Assembly (NCBI GenBank): GCA_902597385.1
Contig: CACJXQ010000010.1
Span: 1-55,950 of the forward strand
Length of the DNA: 55,950 nt
Direction: 5' to 3'
Origin: an uncultured Pseudomonadota bacterium
GTDB taxonomy: Bacteria > Pseudomonadota > Gammaproteobacteria > Ga0077536
Position numbers and translations under genes: made by a program. Positions 17,482-26,234 of the stretch are shown one piece after another. The notes below the pieces were generated by a model, which was not told the DNA's origin, did not search any database, and worked only from the letters and a program-made list of their open reading frames with translations. The first letter of the stretch is position 1; each line of letters opens with the position of its first letter.

Positions 17482-17730
17482 CTAACCCCCTTCTATAGCA
17501 GGTATAAAGCGTACTTTGCTGTTTTGTTCAACTTCTTCTAAAAACCAATCCTGGAGAATAGACGAGTCTATTGCCACTGCTAGTCCTGTATTGAGTGCTT
17601 CTTTTATCCCAGGAAAATCTTTATCTAGACTAATAATGATATCTTGAAGGTCGCTTGCGTCCACTTCATGGCTCGTCACGCCTTTAGTGAATTTGCGAGC
17701 GACCTCAATCGGAATTTCAACTTTAGCCAT
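17482..17730 (-). CDS. MoaD/ThiS-like beta-grasp sulfur carrier, part of the molybdenum hydroxylase operon
   Basis: An 82-residue protein ending in Gly-Gly (RFIPAIEGG), as in MoaD and ThiS, where the C-terminal glycine is adenylated and thiocarboxylated. The pattern fits the fold: an N-terminal strand (KVEIPIEVARKF), a middle helix with LQDIIISLDKDFPGI, then a LNTGLAVAIDSSI strand and VRFIPA before the GG. The gene starts 15 bp after the Mo-subunit gene and is the last gene of that operon. MoaD makes the dithiolene of molybdopterin, so a dedicated copy could support cofactor supply or sulfuration for this enzyme. The exact partner is inferred. Confidence 0.75.
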   Translation of the reverse strand: MAKVEIPIEVARKFTKGVTSHEVDASDLQDIIISLDKDFPGIKEALNTGLAVAIDSSILQDWFLEEVEQNSKVRFIPAIEGG

Positions 17731-17745
17731 ACTAAAATTAGCTTA

Positions 17746-20052
17746 TTATCCAGCATCAATTTTTTGCAGGATTTTCGCGGGCGACATCGGAAGACTCGTC
17801 ATACGTTTTCCGATAGCATTAGAAACAGCGTTTGCAACGGCACCCAATGGAGGAACTATTGGAGTTTCTCCCACACCTCTCACACCAAACGGATGGCCAG
17901 CGTTTGGGACCTCGACCAATACGGTATCAATCATTGGCAAGTCGGATGCGACTGGTACGCGATAGTCAAGGAAACCTGTGTTTAGTAGATTTCCCTCTTT
18001 ACTGTACACATATTCTTCGTTTAAGGCCCAACCGATTCCTTGGGCTGCTCCACCTTGTAGTTGACCCTCTACATAACTGGGGTGAATCGCGGTTCCAACG
18101 TCTTGAATCGCGGTGTACCTCAGGACGGTAACGCGTCCTGTTTCAGGGTCTACCTCTACATCACAAATATGAGTACCAAAACCCGGACCAGCTCCCTTTG
18201 TAACATTTATGTTTGCTTTGCCACTTATTGCGCCCCCAGTTTTTCCCGCAATCTGAGCAATATCTGCGACAGACATCGGCTTTATTTCATCATTCTCTAT
18301 GCAAATTGCAGAGCCATTCTCCCAATCTACCTGGTCGAAATCTACTTTCCAGACTTTGGCTGCTCGACGTTTCATGTCTTTGATTGCATCCTCTGCGGCA
18401 TCTATAACAGCTTTTCCGGTAGCGAAAGTTACTCGACTACCACCAGTTAGGTCTGAATAGGGTACCGATTCGGTATCGGCAACCAGCGGTTTTATTCTAG
18501 ATACATCCACACCTAGCACTTCTGCTGCCATCAATGCCATGGACGCTCGTGACCCACCTATGTCTGGGCTACCCGTTGCTACTATGACGGTGCCATCTTC
18601 GTTGATCATTACTTCTGCACTAGAGGTCCCACCGATATTGAACCAGAACCCTGAAGCTACCCCTCGGCCTTGATTTTCACCTAACGGTGTATTGTAGTGC
18701 TTGGTTTTTTGAGCAGCCTGAAGACAATCCTCGTTTCCAATGCGATCGAACTCGACACCATAGACCGCCTTAGTTCCTTCTTTCGCTGAATTCTTTCTCC
18801 TCAGTGTTAGTGGATCGATTCCTAGTTTGTGAGCTAGCTCATCCATCGCGGACTCAACAGCATAAGCTGCAACTGGAGCGCCTGGCGCCCTGTAGGCGGC
18901 TGCTTTAGGCCTATTGACCACGACATCCCAACCTAGACAGGCAACATCTTTTAAATCGTAGGGTGCAAACCCAGTCATACAGCCAAGGGCTACTGGTGAG
19001 CCAGGAAACGCTCCCGCCTCGTATTTAAGCTCCAGGGTGCCGGCCACTAGTGTTCCATCTTTCTTTGCGCCGATCTTAACATGGGCTGTGCCTCCGGAGG
19101 TTGGTCCGGTTGCGCGCATAACCTCGGTTCTGCTCATTGTCATTTTAACAGGGCGGCCGGAACTTTTTGCCAGCATTAGCGCCAAAGGTTCTAAGTAAAT
19201 TGTAGTTTTACCGCCAAAACCTCCTCCAATCTCTGCAGGTATTACCTTTATTTTGGAGGTGCTCATGCCACATAGACGTGCGGTGTAGGCGCGAATCATG
19301 AATGCCCCTTGGCTAGAAGCCCAGATGCTTACAGAGCCGTCCTGCGCAAAGTTAGCTGCGCAAGCATGAGGTTCGATATAGCCTTGATGAACTGTCTCTG
19401 TGGAATAGTCCCCTTCGACTATGAAATCTGCCGACTGCATAGCGACTTCCGGATCGCCTAGCTTAAGTTCTGTGCGTTTGGCAATGTTGGAGGCCTTTTT
19501 AGGAGTCGGATCAACTCCTTCGGTAAATAAATCGTCATGAAGAACTGGAGCTTTCTCTTTCATAGCATCCGCAGCGGTCATAACTGGTTTCAGAATTTTG
19601 TATTCTACGTCTATTAATTTTGCCGCTTTGTCAGCGATGGCTTGGGTAGTTGCAGCCACTGCCGCTATCGCATGACCGTCGTATAGTACCTTGTCGCGTG
19701 CAATAACGTTTCTGGACATATCATAAAAACTCAGCGGCGCTACTCCAGGGAGTTTGTCTGAAGGTTTGAGAGTCGGGAAATCTTTGCCTGAAATTACAGC
19801 TTTTACTCCTTTTAATTTGAGGGCCTTATCAAAGTTTATCTTCTTAATTTTGGCATGGGCATGGGGGCTCCTGACAACGCTGCCATATATCATGCCATTC
19901 AGACTAATATCAGCCCCGAAGTTGGCTCTACCTGTAACCTTGTCAACACCGTCTGGTCTAACAGGCCTAGTGCCTACGTATTTATATCCGTTGGAGGCTC
20001 CATTGCCATTGTGTCCATTACCATTATGTCCGTTACCATTTTGCAAAGTCAT
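17746..20052 (-). CDS. Xanthine dehydrogenase-family molybdopterin-binding (large) subunit
   Basis: A 768-residue large subunit of a molybdenum hydroxylase of the xanthine dehydrogenase/CO dehydrogenase/4-hydroxybenzoyl-CoA reductase group. After a Gly/Asn-rich N-terminus it has the a/b hammerhead domain (about 20-145: VTGRANFGADI, VVRSPHAHAKI), then the Mo-cofactor domains with IPAEIGGGFGGKTT and AYRAPGAPVAAYA. The catalytic Glu in GVRGVGETPIVPP lies near residue 728. The active-site loop AYRAPGAP is not the AYxCSFR of form I CO dehydrogenase, so CO oxidation is unlikely. Subunits for 2Fe-2S and FAD precede it in the operon. Purines, aldehydes or N-heterocycles remain possible substrates. 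Confidence 0.92.
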   Translation of the reverse strand: MTLQNGNGHNGNGHNGNGASNGYKYVGTRPVRPDGVDKVTGRANFGADISLNGMIYGSVVRSPHAHAKIKKINFDKALKLKGVKAVISGKDFPTLKPSDKLPGVAPLSFYDMSRNVIARDKVLYDGHAIAAVAATTQAIADKAAKLIDVEYKILKPVMTAADAMKEKAPVLHDDLFTEGVDPTPKKASNIAKRTELKLGDPEVAMQSADFIVEGDYSTETVHQGYIEPHACAANFAQDGSVSIWASSQGAFMIRAYTARLCGMSTSKIKVIPAEIGGGFGGKTTIYLEPLALMLAKSSGRPVKMTMSRTEVMRATGPTSGGTAHVKIGAKKDGTLVAGTLELKYEAGAFPGSPVALGCMTGFAPYDLKDVACLGWDVVVNRPKAAAYRAPGAPVAAYAVESAMDELAHKLGIDPLTLRRKNSAKEGTKAVYGVEFDRIGNEDCLQAAQKTKHYNTPLGENQGRGVASGFWFNIGGTSSAEVMINEDGTVIVATGSPDIGGSRASMALMAAEVLGVDVSRIKPLVADTESVPYSDLTGGSRVTFATGKAVIDAAEDAIKDMKRRAAKVWKVDFDQVDWENGSAICIENDEIKPMSVADIAQIAGKTGGAISGKANINVTKGAGPGFGTHICDVEVDPETGRVTVLRYTAIQDVGTAIHPSYVEGQLQGGAAQGIGWALNEEYVYSKEGNLLNTGFLDYRVPVASDLPMIDTVLVEVPNAGHPFGVRGVGETPIVPPLGAVANAVSNAIGKRMTSLPMSPAKILQKIDAG

Positions 20053-20057
20053 ATCTT

Positions 20058-20531
20058 TTAACCTCTCATTTCTTCAGCAGCTTTTAACACAGCTTTGATT
20101 ATTTTGTCATAACCAGTACAACGACATAGGTTCCCAGCTAGCCAATACCTTGCTTCTTCTTCCGTAGGATTTGGGTTTTTCTCCAGCAGATTTTTCGCGG
20201 CGACGATAAATCCGGGAGTACAAATTCCACACTGAAGGGCTGCCTCCTCAAGGAAGTGTCGTTGAACCGGGTGTAATTCTTCAGATTCACCAATCCCTTC
20301 TATGGTTTCTATTTTTCTCCCTTCCGCCTCAACGCCCAACATTAAGCAAGCACAAATAAGGCGACCATCGACAGTGACGCTGCAGGCTCCACAATCACCA
20401 GTTGAGCACCCTTCTTTTGTACCAGTTAAACCCATTTCGTCTCTCAAACAATCCAGTAAGGTCTGATCCGCCCGACATAACACTTCAACGGGATCTCCGT
20501 TGACTGTCATTGTTACGTGTTGTTTGCTCAT
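20058..20531 (-). CDS. 2Fe-2S small subunit of molybdenum hydroxylase
   Basis: A 157-residue protein with two ferredoxin modules. The plant-type cluster binds CSTGDCGACSVTVDGRLICAC (Cys near 42-62). The second cluster is in the four-helix domain, with CGICTPG and LCRCTGYDKI. Length and order match the small subunits of xanthine dehydrogenase-family enzymes. It overlaps the FAD subunit gene by four bases and ends five bases before the large subunit, so all subunits are made from one mRNA. It would pass electrons from Mo to FAD. Confidence 0.94.
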   Translation of the reverse strand: MSKQHVTMTVNGDPVEVLCRADQTLLDCLRDEMGLTGTKEGCSTGDCGACSVTVDGRLICACLMLGVEAEGRKIETIEGIGESEELHPVQRHFLEEAALQCGICTPGFIVAAKNLLEKNPNPTEEEARYWLAGNLCRCTGYDKIIKAVLKAAEEMRG

Positions 20532-21400
20532 CTGCCACTCCTTACTCGCTCTGCTGCTATTTTGGTTGCCCTTGTTGCTAGCACTCCAGCTACCTTTGTC
20601 CGATATTCAACGGTTCCCCTCATGTCGTCTATCGGATTACACGCTGCACGACAAGCGCTCGCCATTTTTTCCAGTGTGTCCGGGTCTAGTTTGGAACCTA
20701 CGAGAATTAAACCCGCCTCTTCTACCAGAACTGGCTTAGGCGCGACCGCCCCTAAAGCCACTCGCGCTTTTGTACAAATCCCCTGGCTATCAAGTGTCAG
20801 ACTCACGCCGGCCCCGACTACTGCTATATCCATTTCTGTTCGAGGTATTAATCTTAAATAAGCCTCTGACGATTTCTTAGGCTTTTCTGGTAATAGGAAG
20901 CTGATTATGAATTCGCCCTTCTTTAGTGAGGTTTTTCCTGGTCCGGTAACTATGTCTTCAACCTTTGCGGTGCGACGCCCTTTGGGCCCCGCTATTTTAC
21001 AGATTGCTCCAGCGGCTATCATGGCGGGCACACTGTCTGCAGCCGGCGAACCGTTACAGAGGTTTCCCCCGAGTGAGGCCCTTCCTTGTATTTGAGTGGA
21101 GCCAATTAATTCCAACGCTTCGACCACTCCAGGCCATTTTTTCTTAACTGATTTGTGCTCTCCGAGTCTGGCTCCAGATACAGCAGCTCCCACACGGAAC
21201 CCGTTTTTTTCTTTTTTTATTTCTGTTAGTTCCGGAATGTTTTTTATATCTACGATAAAGCCTGGATCGATTCTCCCAGAGCGCATTTGAACCAACAAAT
21301 CCGTTCCGCCGGCAAGAATTCTACCTTTTCCCTTAGCTCCTCCGAGTATTTTTATTGCCTGATTGACGGTTTCTGGTGCCGCAAATTGTAATTCTGCCAC
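20528..21400 (-). CDS. FAD-binding (medium) subunit of molybdenum hydroxylase
   Basis: A 290-residue FAD subunit of the CoxM/xanthine dehydrogenase B type. FAD-binding motifs are visible: GRILAGGTDLLVQMRSG near 31-47 and TQIQGRASLGGNLCNGSPAADSVP near 100 (shortened here by words). There is no insertion that would hold the extra 4Fe-4S cluster of 4-hydroxybenzoyl-CoA reductase. It is the first gene of the operon, so the promoter must lie in the 146 bp between it and the double acyl-CoA dehydrogenase at 21547. No regulator is encoded next to it. Confidence 0.92.
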   Translation of the reverse strand: MAELQFAAPETVNQAIKILGGAKGKGRILAGGTDLLVQMRSGRIDPGFIVDIKNIPELTEIKKEKNGFRVGAAVSGARLGEHKSVKKKWPGVVEALELIGSTQIQGRASLGGNLCNGSPAADSVPAMIAAGAICKIAGPKGRRTAKVEDIVTGPGKTSLKKGEFIISFLLPEKPKKSSEAYLRLIPRTEMDIAVVGAGVSLTLDSQGICTKARVALGAVAPKPVLVEEAGLILVGSKLDPDTLEKMASACRAACNPIDDMRGTVEYRTKVAGVLATRATKIAAERVRSGR

Positions 21401-21546
21401 TGGACCTCCTAAATGTATTTAATTTCCTATATTCCCCGTTAGAATACGAACATTCAATCTACCCTGATCTTACTGTTACTTTAGCGAAGACGCCGATAGT
21501 GGACAAGAACAATTTTAAGTTTGCTTGGTCCAACCACCAAAAATTT

Positions 21547-23901
21547 CTAATTTGGAAGCCCTAAAACCATTTTCGAAATAATGTTTCTCTGAATCTCATT
21601 GGAACCGCCGTATATGGTTGCTGGCCTGGCATTATAAAATTGACTTAGGATGTCAATTTTGGCGTCAGCAAAATCCACGAGTCCTACGACGCCTCCCTTT
21701 TCGCAAGAAACCTCAATTAGCAGTTCCGAGAGTTTAGCGAAGGTTTCAGTGGCCCATATCTTTAGAACCGACACTTCGGGCCCTAGTGTTTCACCTCTCC
21801 TCACAGTATCTGCAAATTTTTGGAAATTCGACTCTAAATCCACCACATCCAGTTTAAGAGCAGTAAACCGATCATTAAAACCTTTGTCACTTGCTAGATT
21901 TAATTTTAGCGCTACATCCTCCAAGCGTTTGACAACGAACTGGGATTGTCGGGGACTTCCCAGAAAGATCCGCTCAAAGCTTAGCAATGCTTTCGCAATG
22001 CCCCAACCCTTATTCATTCCTCCAACCATACAATCGGCTGGAACTCTAACAGAGTTCAGGAAGACTTCACAGAACTCCTCGTGGCCAGCAATGTTACGAA
22101 TTGGTCTTATTGTGATTCCAGGTTGATTAAGGTCAATCAGGAAAAAGGTGATTCCTTCCTGTGCCTTCCCCTCAGTAGAGGTTCTTGCTAAGCAGAACAT
22201 GTGAGTAGCGTCTTGTGCCAAGGTTGTCCAAGTTTTTTGACCGTTGATTATGAATTCGTCACCATCAGGTTCAGCTCGAGTGCTTAAACTAGCCAAATCG
22301 GAGCCAGAGTTTGGTTCAGAATACCCTTGGCACCATATGTGTTCCCCAGAGAGGATTTTGGGTAGATAAGTCTCTCTTTGTTCTTCAGTGCCGTGTTGTA
22401 TTAGAAGCGGGCCCACCATCACGATTCCCATATCAGGGGCTCTTCCTACACCCCATCTTTCTTGTTCATCTATATAAATCATTTGTTGACTCGGAGTCAG
22501 ACCCATACCACCAAATTCGGCAGGCCAAGCTGGAGCGATCCAACCAATCTTAGACAGTCGTTTATACCAATTCTCGATTTGTTTCCACCTTAGTCGTTTT
22601 GACGAATACCTCAAATCATCGGGATATTCGCTTTCCAAGAAGCTTCTCGATATTTCTCTAAATTCATCATCGGACATTGAGGCCCAACCAGCATCAGGAG
22701 GGCTTAGCCAACCTTTCTTTTCCGTTGAATTAGAATTTAAACATTTCGATGCGCTGTCATGGACTGAATTAAGCATGCTCCAGAGCGAACCGATTTTTCG
22801 TTTGAGCATCGCGCTATTACCAAAACGAGCAACCAAAACGAGCGCTCGATTTAAATACAAGCCGACATCACACTCTTCTGTATATCCCATTCCTCCGTGC
22901 AGTTGGACGGCTTGGCGGGATATGGCTATTGACGCTTCGTTGCTTCGGTATTTGGCTCGAGTAACAGCTAAATCTCGTGTGATTCCACTTTTAGACCCAT
23001 CCAGAGTTTTTGCCGACTCTTCAGTTACGGCTTCCGTTAGTCCTTGCTGTATATACAGGTCAACCGCTCTGTGTTGTAGAGCTTGAAAGGTACCTATTTG
23101 CTTGCCAAACTGCTCGCGGGTCTTCAGGTAGTCCAGTGTTATTTCAAGAAGTCTCTCGGATAACCCATTGAGGTATGCTCCTGTGCACAATGAAGAGGCT
23201 CGGTAACTGTGCGAAATAGCATCATCTGCTTCGGCACCGACCGCGATCAAACAGCTCTCAGGAAGGTGGAGTTGACTGAACCTTAGTCTGCCTGAAAAGG
23301 TTCCGTCAGCCATTGTCTCTAAATCTAAGGTTAAATTTGGAGCACCTTTTTCAATAAGAAAAAGCCCGGTTTCTCTCTTTATCTCTGCAGCCACGATAAA
23401 ATTATCTGCAACGTCCGCCAAGGGGATGTGATTGACTAGTCCATTGAGAAGAAATTGGTTATTCTGCTTTTCAGCATTTAAAGAGCCCTTTGCTTTTATG
23501 CGATAATTTTCTGCAACCGTATCAAAATGACTGACTATAATTTTTTCCCCTTCAAGCATTTGATTTATCCAAGGAATCGGGGATTTTATCTTGGAGGCCA
23601 ATGCACAGGTTGCAATTCCACACTCGAGCATTGGTTCGGGAGCTACTACTCTACCCAATTGCTTGCATAAACTTGCTGCAGCCTCAAAACCTAAATCGAG
23701 TCCATTATCTTTCTCGTCAGCAAGAATAGCTGCCCAGCCAAGGCTACACATTTCTCTCCAAGATTCACGCGAAAAAGAGGACTGATTTCTATTTAATTCT
23801 CGAATTCTGCCGACTGGCAGCTCTTGGTTACAGTATTCGCTCACGCTATCGATGAGCATACTGCGAGTTTCTTCTTTTTCATGCAAACCGACTTCAGTCA
23901 T
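21547..23901 (-). CDS. Double-length acyl-CoA dehydrogenase (two fused ACAD domains, N-terminal half probably inactive)
   Basis: 784 residues, twice the usual length. Residues about 1-370 are an acyl-CoA dehydrogenase half with N-terminal helices, a beta region and C-terminal helices (LKTREQFGKQIGTFQALQHR; LHGGMGYTEECDVGLYLNRAL). It has no clear catalytic Glu, and its central region lacks the EPGAGSD-type motif. Residues about 385-784 are a full ACAD with SEPNSGSDLAS, INGQKTWTT, the putative catalytic Glu in LSFERIF and the terminal IYGGSNEIQRNIISK. Fused pairs of this kind resemble mycobacterial FadE34-type proteins or alpha2beta2 heteromers made as one chain, often used for bulky steroid or side-chain CoA esters. 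It is divergent from the crotonase gene at 24028. Confidence 0.88.
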   Translation of the reverse strand: MTEVGLHEKEETRSMLIDSVSEYCNQELPVGRIRELNRNQSSFSRESWREMCSLGWAAILADEKDNGLDLGFEAAASLCKQLGRVVAPEPMLECGIATCALASKIKSPIPWINQMLEGEKIIVSHFDTVAENYRIKAKGSLNAEKQNNQFLLNGLVNHIPLADVADNFIVAAEIKRETGLFLIEKGAPNLTLDLETMADGTFSGRLRFSQLHLPESCLIAVGAEADDAISHSYRASSLCTGAYLNGLSERLLEITLDYLKTREQFGKQIGTFQALQHRAVDLYIQQGLTEAVTEESAKTLDGSKSGITRDLAVTRAKYRSNEASIAISRQAVQLHGGMGYTEECDVGLYLNRALVLVARFGNSAMLKRKIGSLWSMLNSVHDSASKCLNSNSTEKKGWLSPPDAGWASMSDDEFREISRSFLESEYPDDLRYSSKRLRWKQIENWYKRLSKIGWIAPAWPAEFGGMGLTPSQQMIYIDEQERWGVGRAPDMGIVMVGPLLIQHGTEEQRETYLPKILSGEHIWCQGYSEPNSGSDLASLSTRAEPDGDEFIINGQKTWTTLAQDATHMFCLARTSTEGKAQEGITFFLIDLNQPGITIRPIRNIAGHEEFCEVFLNSVRVPADCMVGGMNKGWGIAKALLSFERIFLGSPRQSQFVVKRLEDVALKLNLASDKGFNDRFTALKLDVVDLESNFQKFADTVRRGETLGPEVSVLKIWATETFAKLSELLIEVSCEKGGVVGLVDFADAKIDILSQFYNARPATIYGGSNEIQRNIISKMVLGLPN

Positions 23902-23945
23902 TGCGAAAAACTCTCCTTTAGATATCGTGCTAAGGTCTGATCATA

Positions 23946-23965
23946 AAACGAAAATAGGTTCGTTT
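23946..23965. promoter_or_regulatory. Inverted repeat AAACGAA-6-TTCGTTT, candidate operator
   Basis: A perfect 7-bp inverted repeat with a 6-bp spacer, centred about 55 bp upstream of the double ACAD start and 73 bp upstream of the crotonase start. Symmetry and length fit a TetR-family operator that could control both divergent genes. There is no regulator gene in the vicinity. Confidence 0.4.
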
Positions 23966-24027
23966 ATATTTTTATTTCCTATATTTTAACGATTAGATGA
24001 TAATTTGATGCGAAGCGGAGGAGTCAA

Positions 24028-24804
24028 ATGGAAGTTCAGTTACTAAAAATAGAGTATCCAATTAAACATGTTGCTGTGGTGAAATTTTCGAATCCTCCGG
24101 TGAACGCGCACAGTCAGCACCTTTTAAGCGAAACTAGTCTCGTATTTGATTGGTTAAGCGATAAAGATGACGTTCGGGCTGTGGTGCTCACCGGAGAGGG
24201 GAATTGCTTTTGTGCCGGTGCCGACATTAAGGAGAGGGTAGGCGCCACGAAGCAACTTGGAGATCATTGGCAGAATAGTCGTAGGGCTCGAGAGGCCTAT
24301 CATAGTATTTTGGAGTGCCAAAAGCCGGTGATTTGTGCGATAAATGGGCCAGCATTAGGAGGGGGATTAGCGTTAGCTGCCTCTTGCGATATTTTATTAA
24401 CTGCAGAAAGCGGTTGTTTAGGGCTTCCTGAAATTAATGTGGGATTACTTGGCGGAGGGAAACATGCCCAAAGGCTATTTTCGCATTCCACCCTTAGACG
24501 TATGATGCTCACAGGCTACCGAGTTACTGGGCAAGAATTGTATCGATTAGGTATCGTCGAGGGCTGTTATAATGATGGTGAGTTGATGGATGCGGCCCTA
24601 GAGTTAGCAGCAGAGGTCGCGTCAAAAAGCCCGCTTGCAACCAAGTTGGCGAAGCATTCGCTGAATCAAATAGAGCACATGACTCTTAGAGACGGATATC
24701 GATTTGAACAAAGTATGACCGGAAAATTATCTGAAACTAATGATTCTCGGGAAGCTATGCAGGCCTTTGTGGAAAAGAGAGCCCCCCGATTTACCGGAAC
24801 ATAA
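24028..24804 (+). CDS. Enoyl-CoA hydratase/isomerase family protein, first gene of the Sec cassette direction
   Basis: A 258-residue crotonase-fold protein with GNCFCAGADIKERV and INGPALGGGLALAASCDI oxyanion-hole segments. The first catalytic Glu is present (LGLPEINVGLLGGG). The second is replaced (LRRMMLTGYR instead of the usual AMEMxLTG), so it is more like decarboxylase or hydrolase members than a full hydratase. The C-terminus VEKRAPRFTGT is typical. The start has GGAGG eight bases upstream. The next gene is selA, only 14 bp downstream. It may simply share the promoter; a functional link to selenocysteine synthesis is not known. Confidence 0.86.
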   Translation: MEVQLLKIEYPIKHVAVVKFSNPPVNAHSQHLLSETSLVFDWLSDKDDVRAVVLTGEGNCFCAGADIKERVGATKQLGDHWQNSRRAREAYHSILECQKPVICAINGPALGGGLALAASCDILLTAESGCLGLPEINVGLLGGGKHAQRLFSHSTLRRMMLTGYRVTGQELYRLGIVEGCYNDGELMDAALELAAEVASKSPLATKLAKHSLNQIEHMTLRDGYRFEQSMTGKLSETNDSREAMQAFVEKRAPRFTGT

Positions 24805-24818
24805 TGCTAGAGCCTTAG

Positions 24819-26234
24819 GTGAAACCACAAGAAAATAAAAATGGGAAAGGGTTACTCCGAGATATTCCCTCGGTTGATAAGCTATGCCGCTCGGACATAG
24901 GTTCTCGGCTCATAAATCAGTACGGTCGGAACTTTTTTGTTGCTTCGGCTCGTGAGTTTTTGGATAAATTAAAAAAAGATCCGCGAAGTCTGACGCAAAA
25001 GAAAATTGATGAGATTCTTCCTAGTTTAGAATCCATGATGAAATCCAAAGACTCTTCAAAAATGTGTCGAGTTTTTAACCTTACGGGAACAGTGCTACAT
25101 ACTAACCTGGGTAGAGCGGTGTTACCCGAAGAGGCAATTAAGAAAGTTGCCGATGTAATGCGCGGTGCGACTAATTTGGAATATGATTTGGAGCGCGGGA
25201 AAAGAGGGGATCGGGACGAGCTAGTAGAGTCTTCGCTTGTTCGGCTTACAGGTGCTGAAGGTATCACAGTGGTCAATAACAATGCTGCCGCAGTTTTCCT
25301 GGCTTTAAGTACCTTTGGGTTTCGCAAGGAAGTGCTAGTTTCAAGGGGTGAATTAGTCGAAATAGGCGGCGAATTTCGAATACCGGATATCATGAAGCGT
25401 GCTGGAGCTAAGCTGGTTGAGGTTGGGACCACTAATCGTACTCACTTGTCCGATTTCCGTTCCGCTATCACTAAAAAAACCGGCGCCATTATGAAAGTTC
25501 ATACAAGCAACTACCAAATCGAAGGCTTCACGTCGGCCCCAGAGGAATCTGAATTATCGAAATTGGCGAGAGAGGTTGGGGTACCTTTTATCGTCGATTT
25601 GGGAAGCGGCACACTCATTGATTTAGAGAGGTATGGTTTGCCTAGGGAAATCACGGTGAGTCAAACCCTGCAAAATGGCTCAGACATTGTGACTTTTAGT
25701 GGTGATAAGTTATTGGGTGGGCCCCAATGTGGAATATTGGCAGGACGACGAGAATTAATAAAAAAAGTAAAAAAGAATTCCTTAAAAAGGATGGTTAGGG
25801 TTGACAAAATGACCCTGGCGGCTCTTCATTCCACGTTAAAATTATACGAAAGTCCCGATAGTTTGTCCGGCAAACTGCCCACCCTCAGGTTTTTGACACG
25901 TCCTCCCGAAGATGTGCATCGTTTGGTAAGAGAAATAGTACCAGTCATGAGTGGCGAGTTAGATGGTATGGCGCGAGTCCAGATTGTGGAGTGTAAAAGT
26001 CAAATAGGAAGTGGTGCGCTTCCAATCGATTTGTTGCCGAGTTGGGGTGTTAGCGTTGTTCCTTTGGTCCCTAGCGATAGCCGTCTACAGACACTAAATA
26101 AAAAGTTTCGCAAATTAGCTGTCCCTATCATAGGAAGAGTATCTAGCGGAAGGCTTATATTAGATTTTCGATGCTTAGATGAGCCGGAATTATTTTTAGA
26201 GCAAATCAGGTCGATTGGTGAGGCAACTGCATGA
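24819..26234 (+). CDS. selA: L-seryl-tRNA(Sec) selenium transferase SelA
   Basis: A 471-residue PLP enzyme that converts seryl-tRNA(Sec) into selenocysteinyl-tRNA(Sec) with selenophosphate. The N-terminal domain (LLRDIPSVDKLCRSD, INQYGRNFFVASAREFLD) and the SelA motif NLTGTVLHTNLGRAVLPEEA are clear, followed by NNNAAAVFLALSTF. The PLP Lys is K297 in TFSGDKLLGGPQCG, close to K295 of the E. coli enzyme. The start is GTG without a strong ribosome site, possibly translated by coupling with the crotonase gene 14 bp upstream. It overlaps selB by four bases (ATGA). The full-length sequence looks intact. selD was not found in the window. Confidence 0.97.
   Translation: MKPQENKNGKGLLRDIPSVDKLCRSDIGSRLINQYGRNFFVASAREFLDKLKKDPRSLTQKKIDEILPSLESMMKSKDSSKMCRVFNLTGTVLHTNLGRAVLPEEAIKKVADVMRGATNLEYDLERGKRGDRDELVESSLVRLTGAEGITVVNNNAAAVFLALSTFGFRKEVLVSRGELVEIGGEFRIPDIMKRAGAKLVEVGTTNRTHLSDFRSAITKKTGAIMKVHTSNYQIEGFTSAPEESELSKLAREVGVPFIVDLGSGTLIDLERYGLPREITVSQTLQNGSDIVTFSGDKLLGGPQCGILAGRRELIKKVKKNSLKRMVRVDKMTLAALHSTLKLYESPDSLSGKLPTLRFLTRPPEDVHRLVREIVPVMSGELDGMARVQIVECKSQIGSGALPIDLLPSWGVSVVPLVPSDSRLQTLNKKFRKLAVPIIGRVSSGRLILDFRCLDEPELFLEQIRSIGEATA

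Noticed and set aside
18061-18450. A 129-codon plus-strand frame antisense to the Mo subunit gene
   Set aside because: The opposite strand encodes conserved protein throughout; the frame has no recognisable domain.
21650-22126. A 158-codon plus-strand frame antisense to the double acyl-CoA dehydrogenase
   Set aside because: It is Ser/Thr-rich shadow sequence in a well-conserved region.
24917-25432. A 171-codon minus-strand frame antisense to selA
   Set aside because: It is Ser/Arg-rich and only mirrors the codon pattern of selA.
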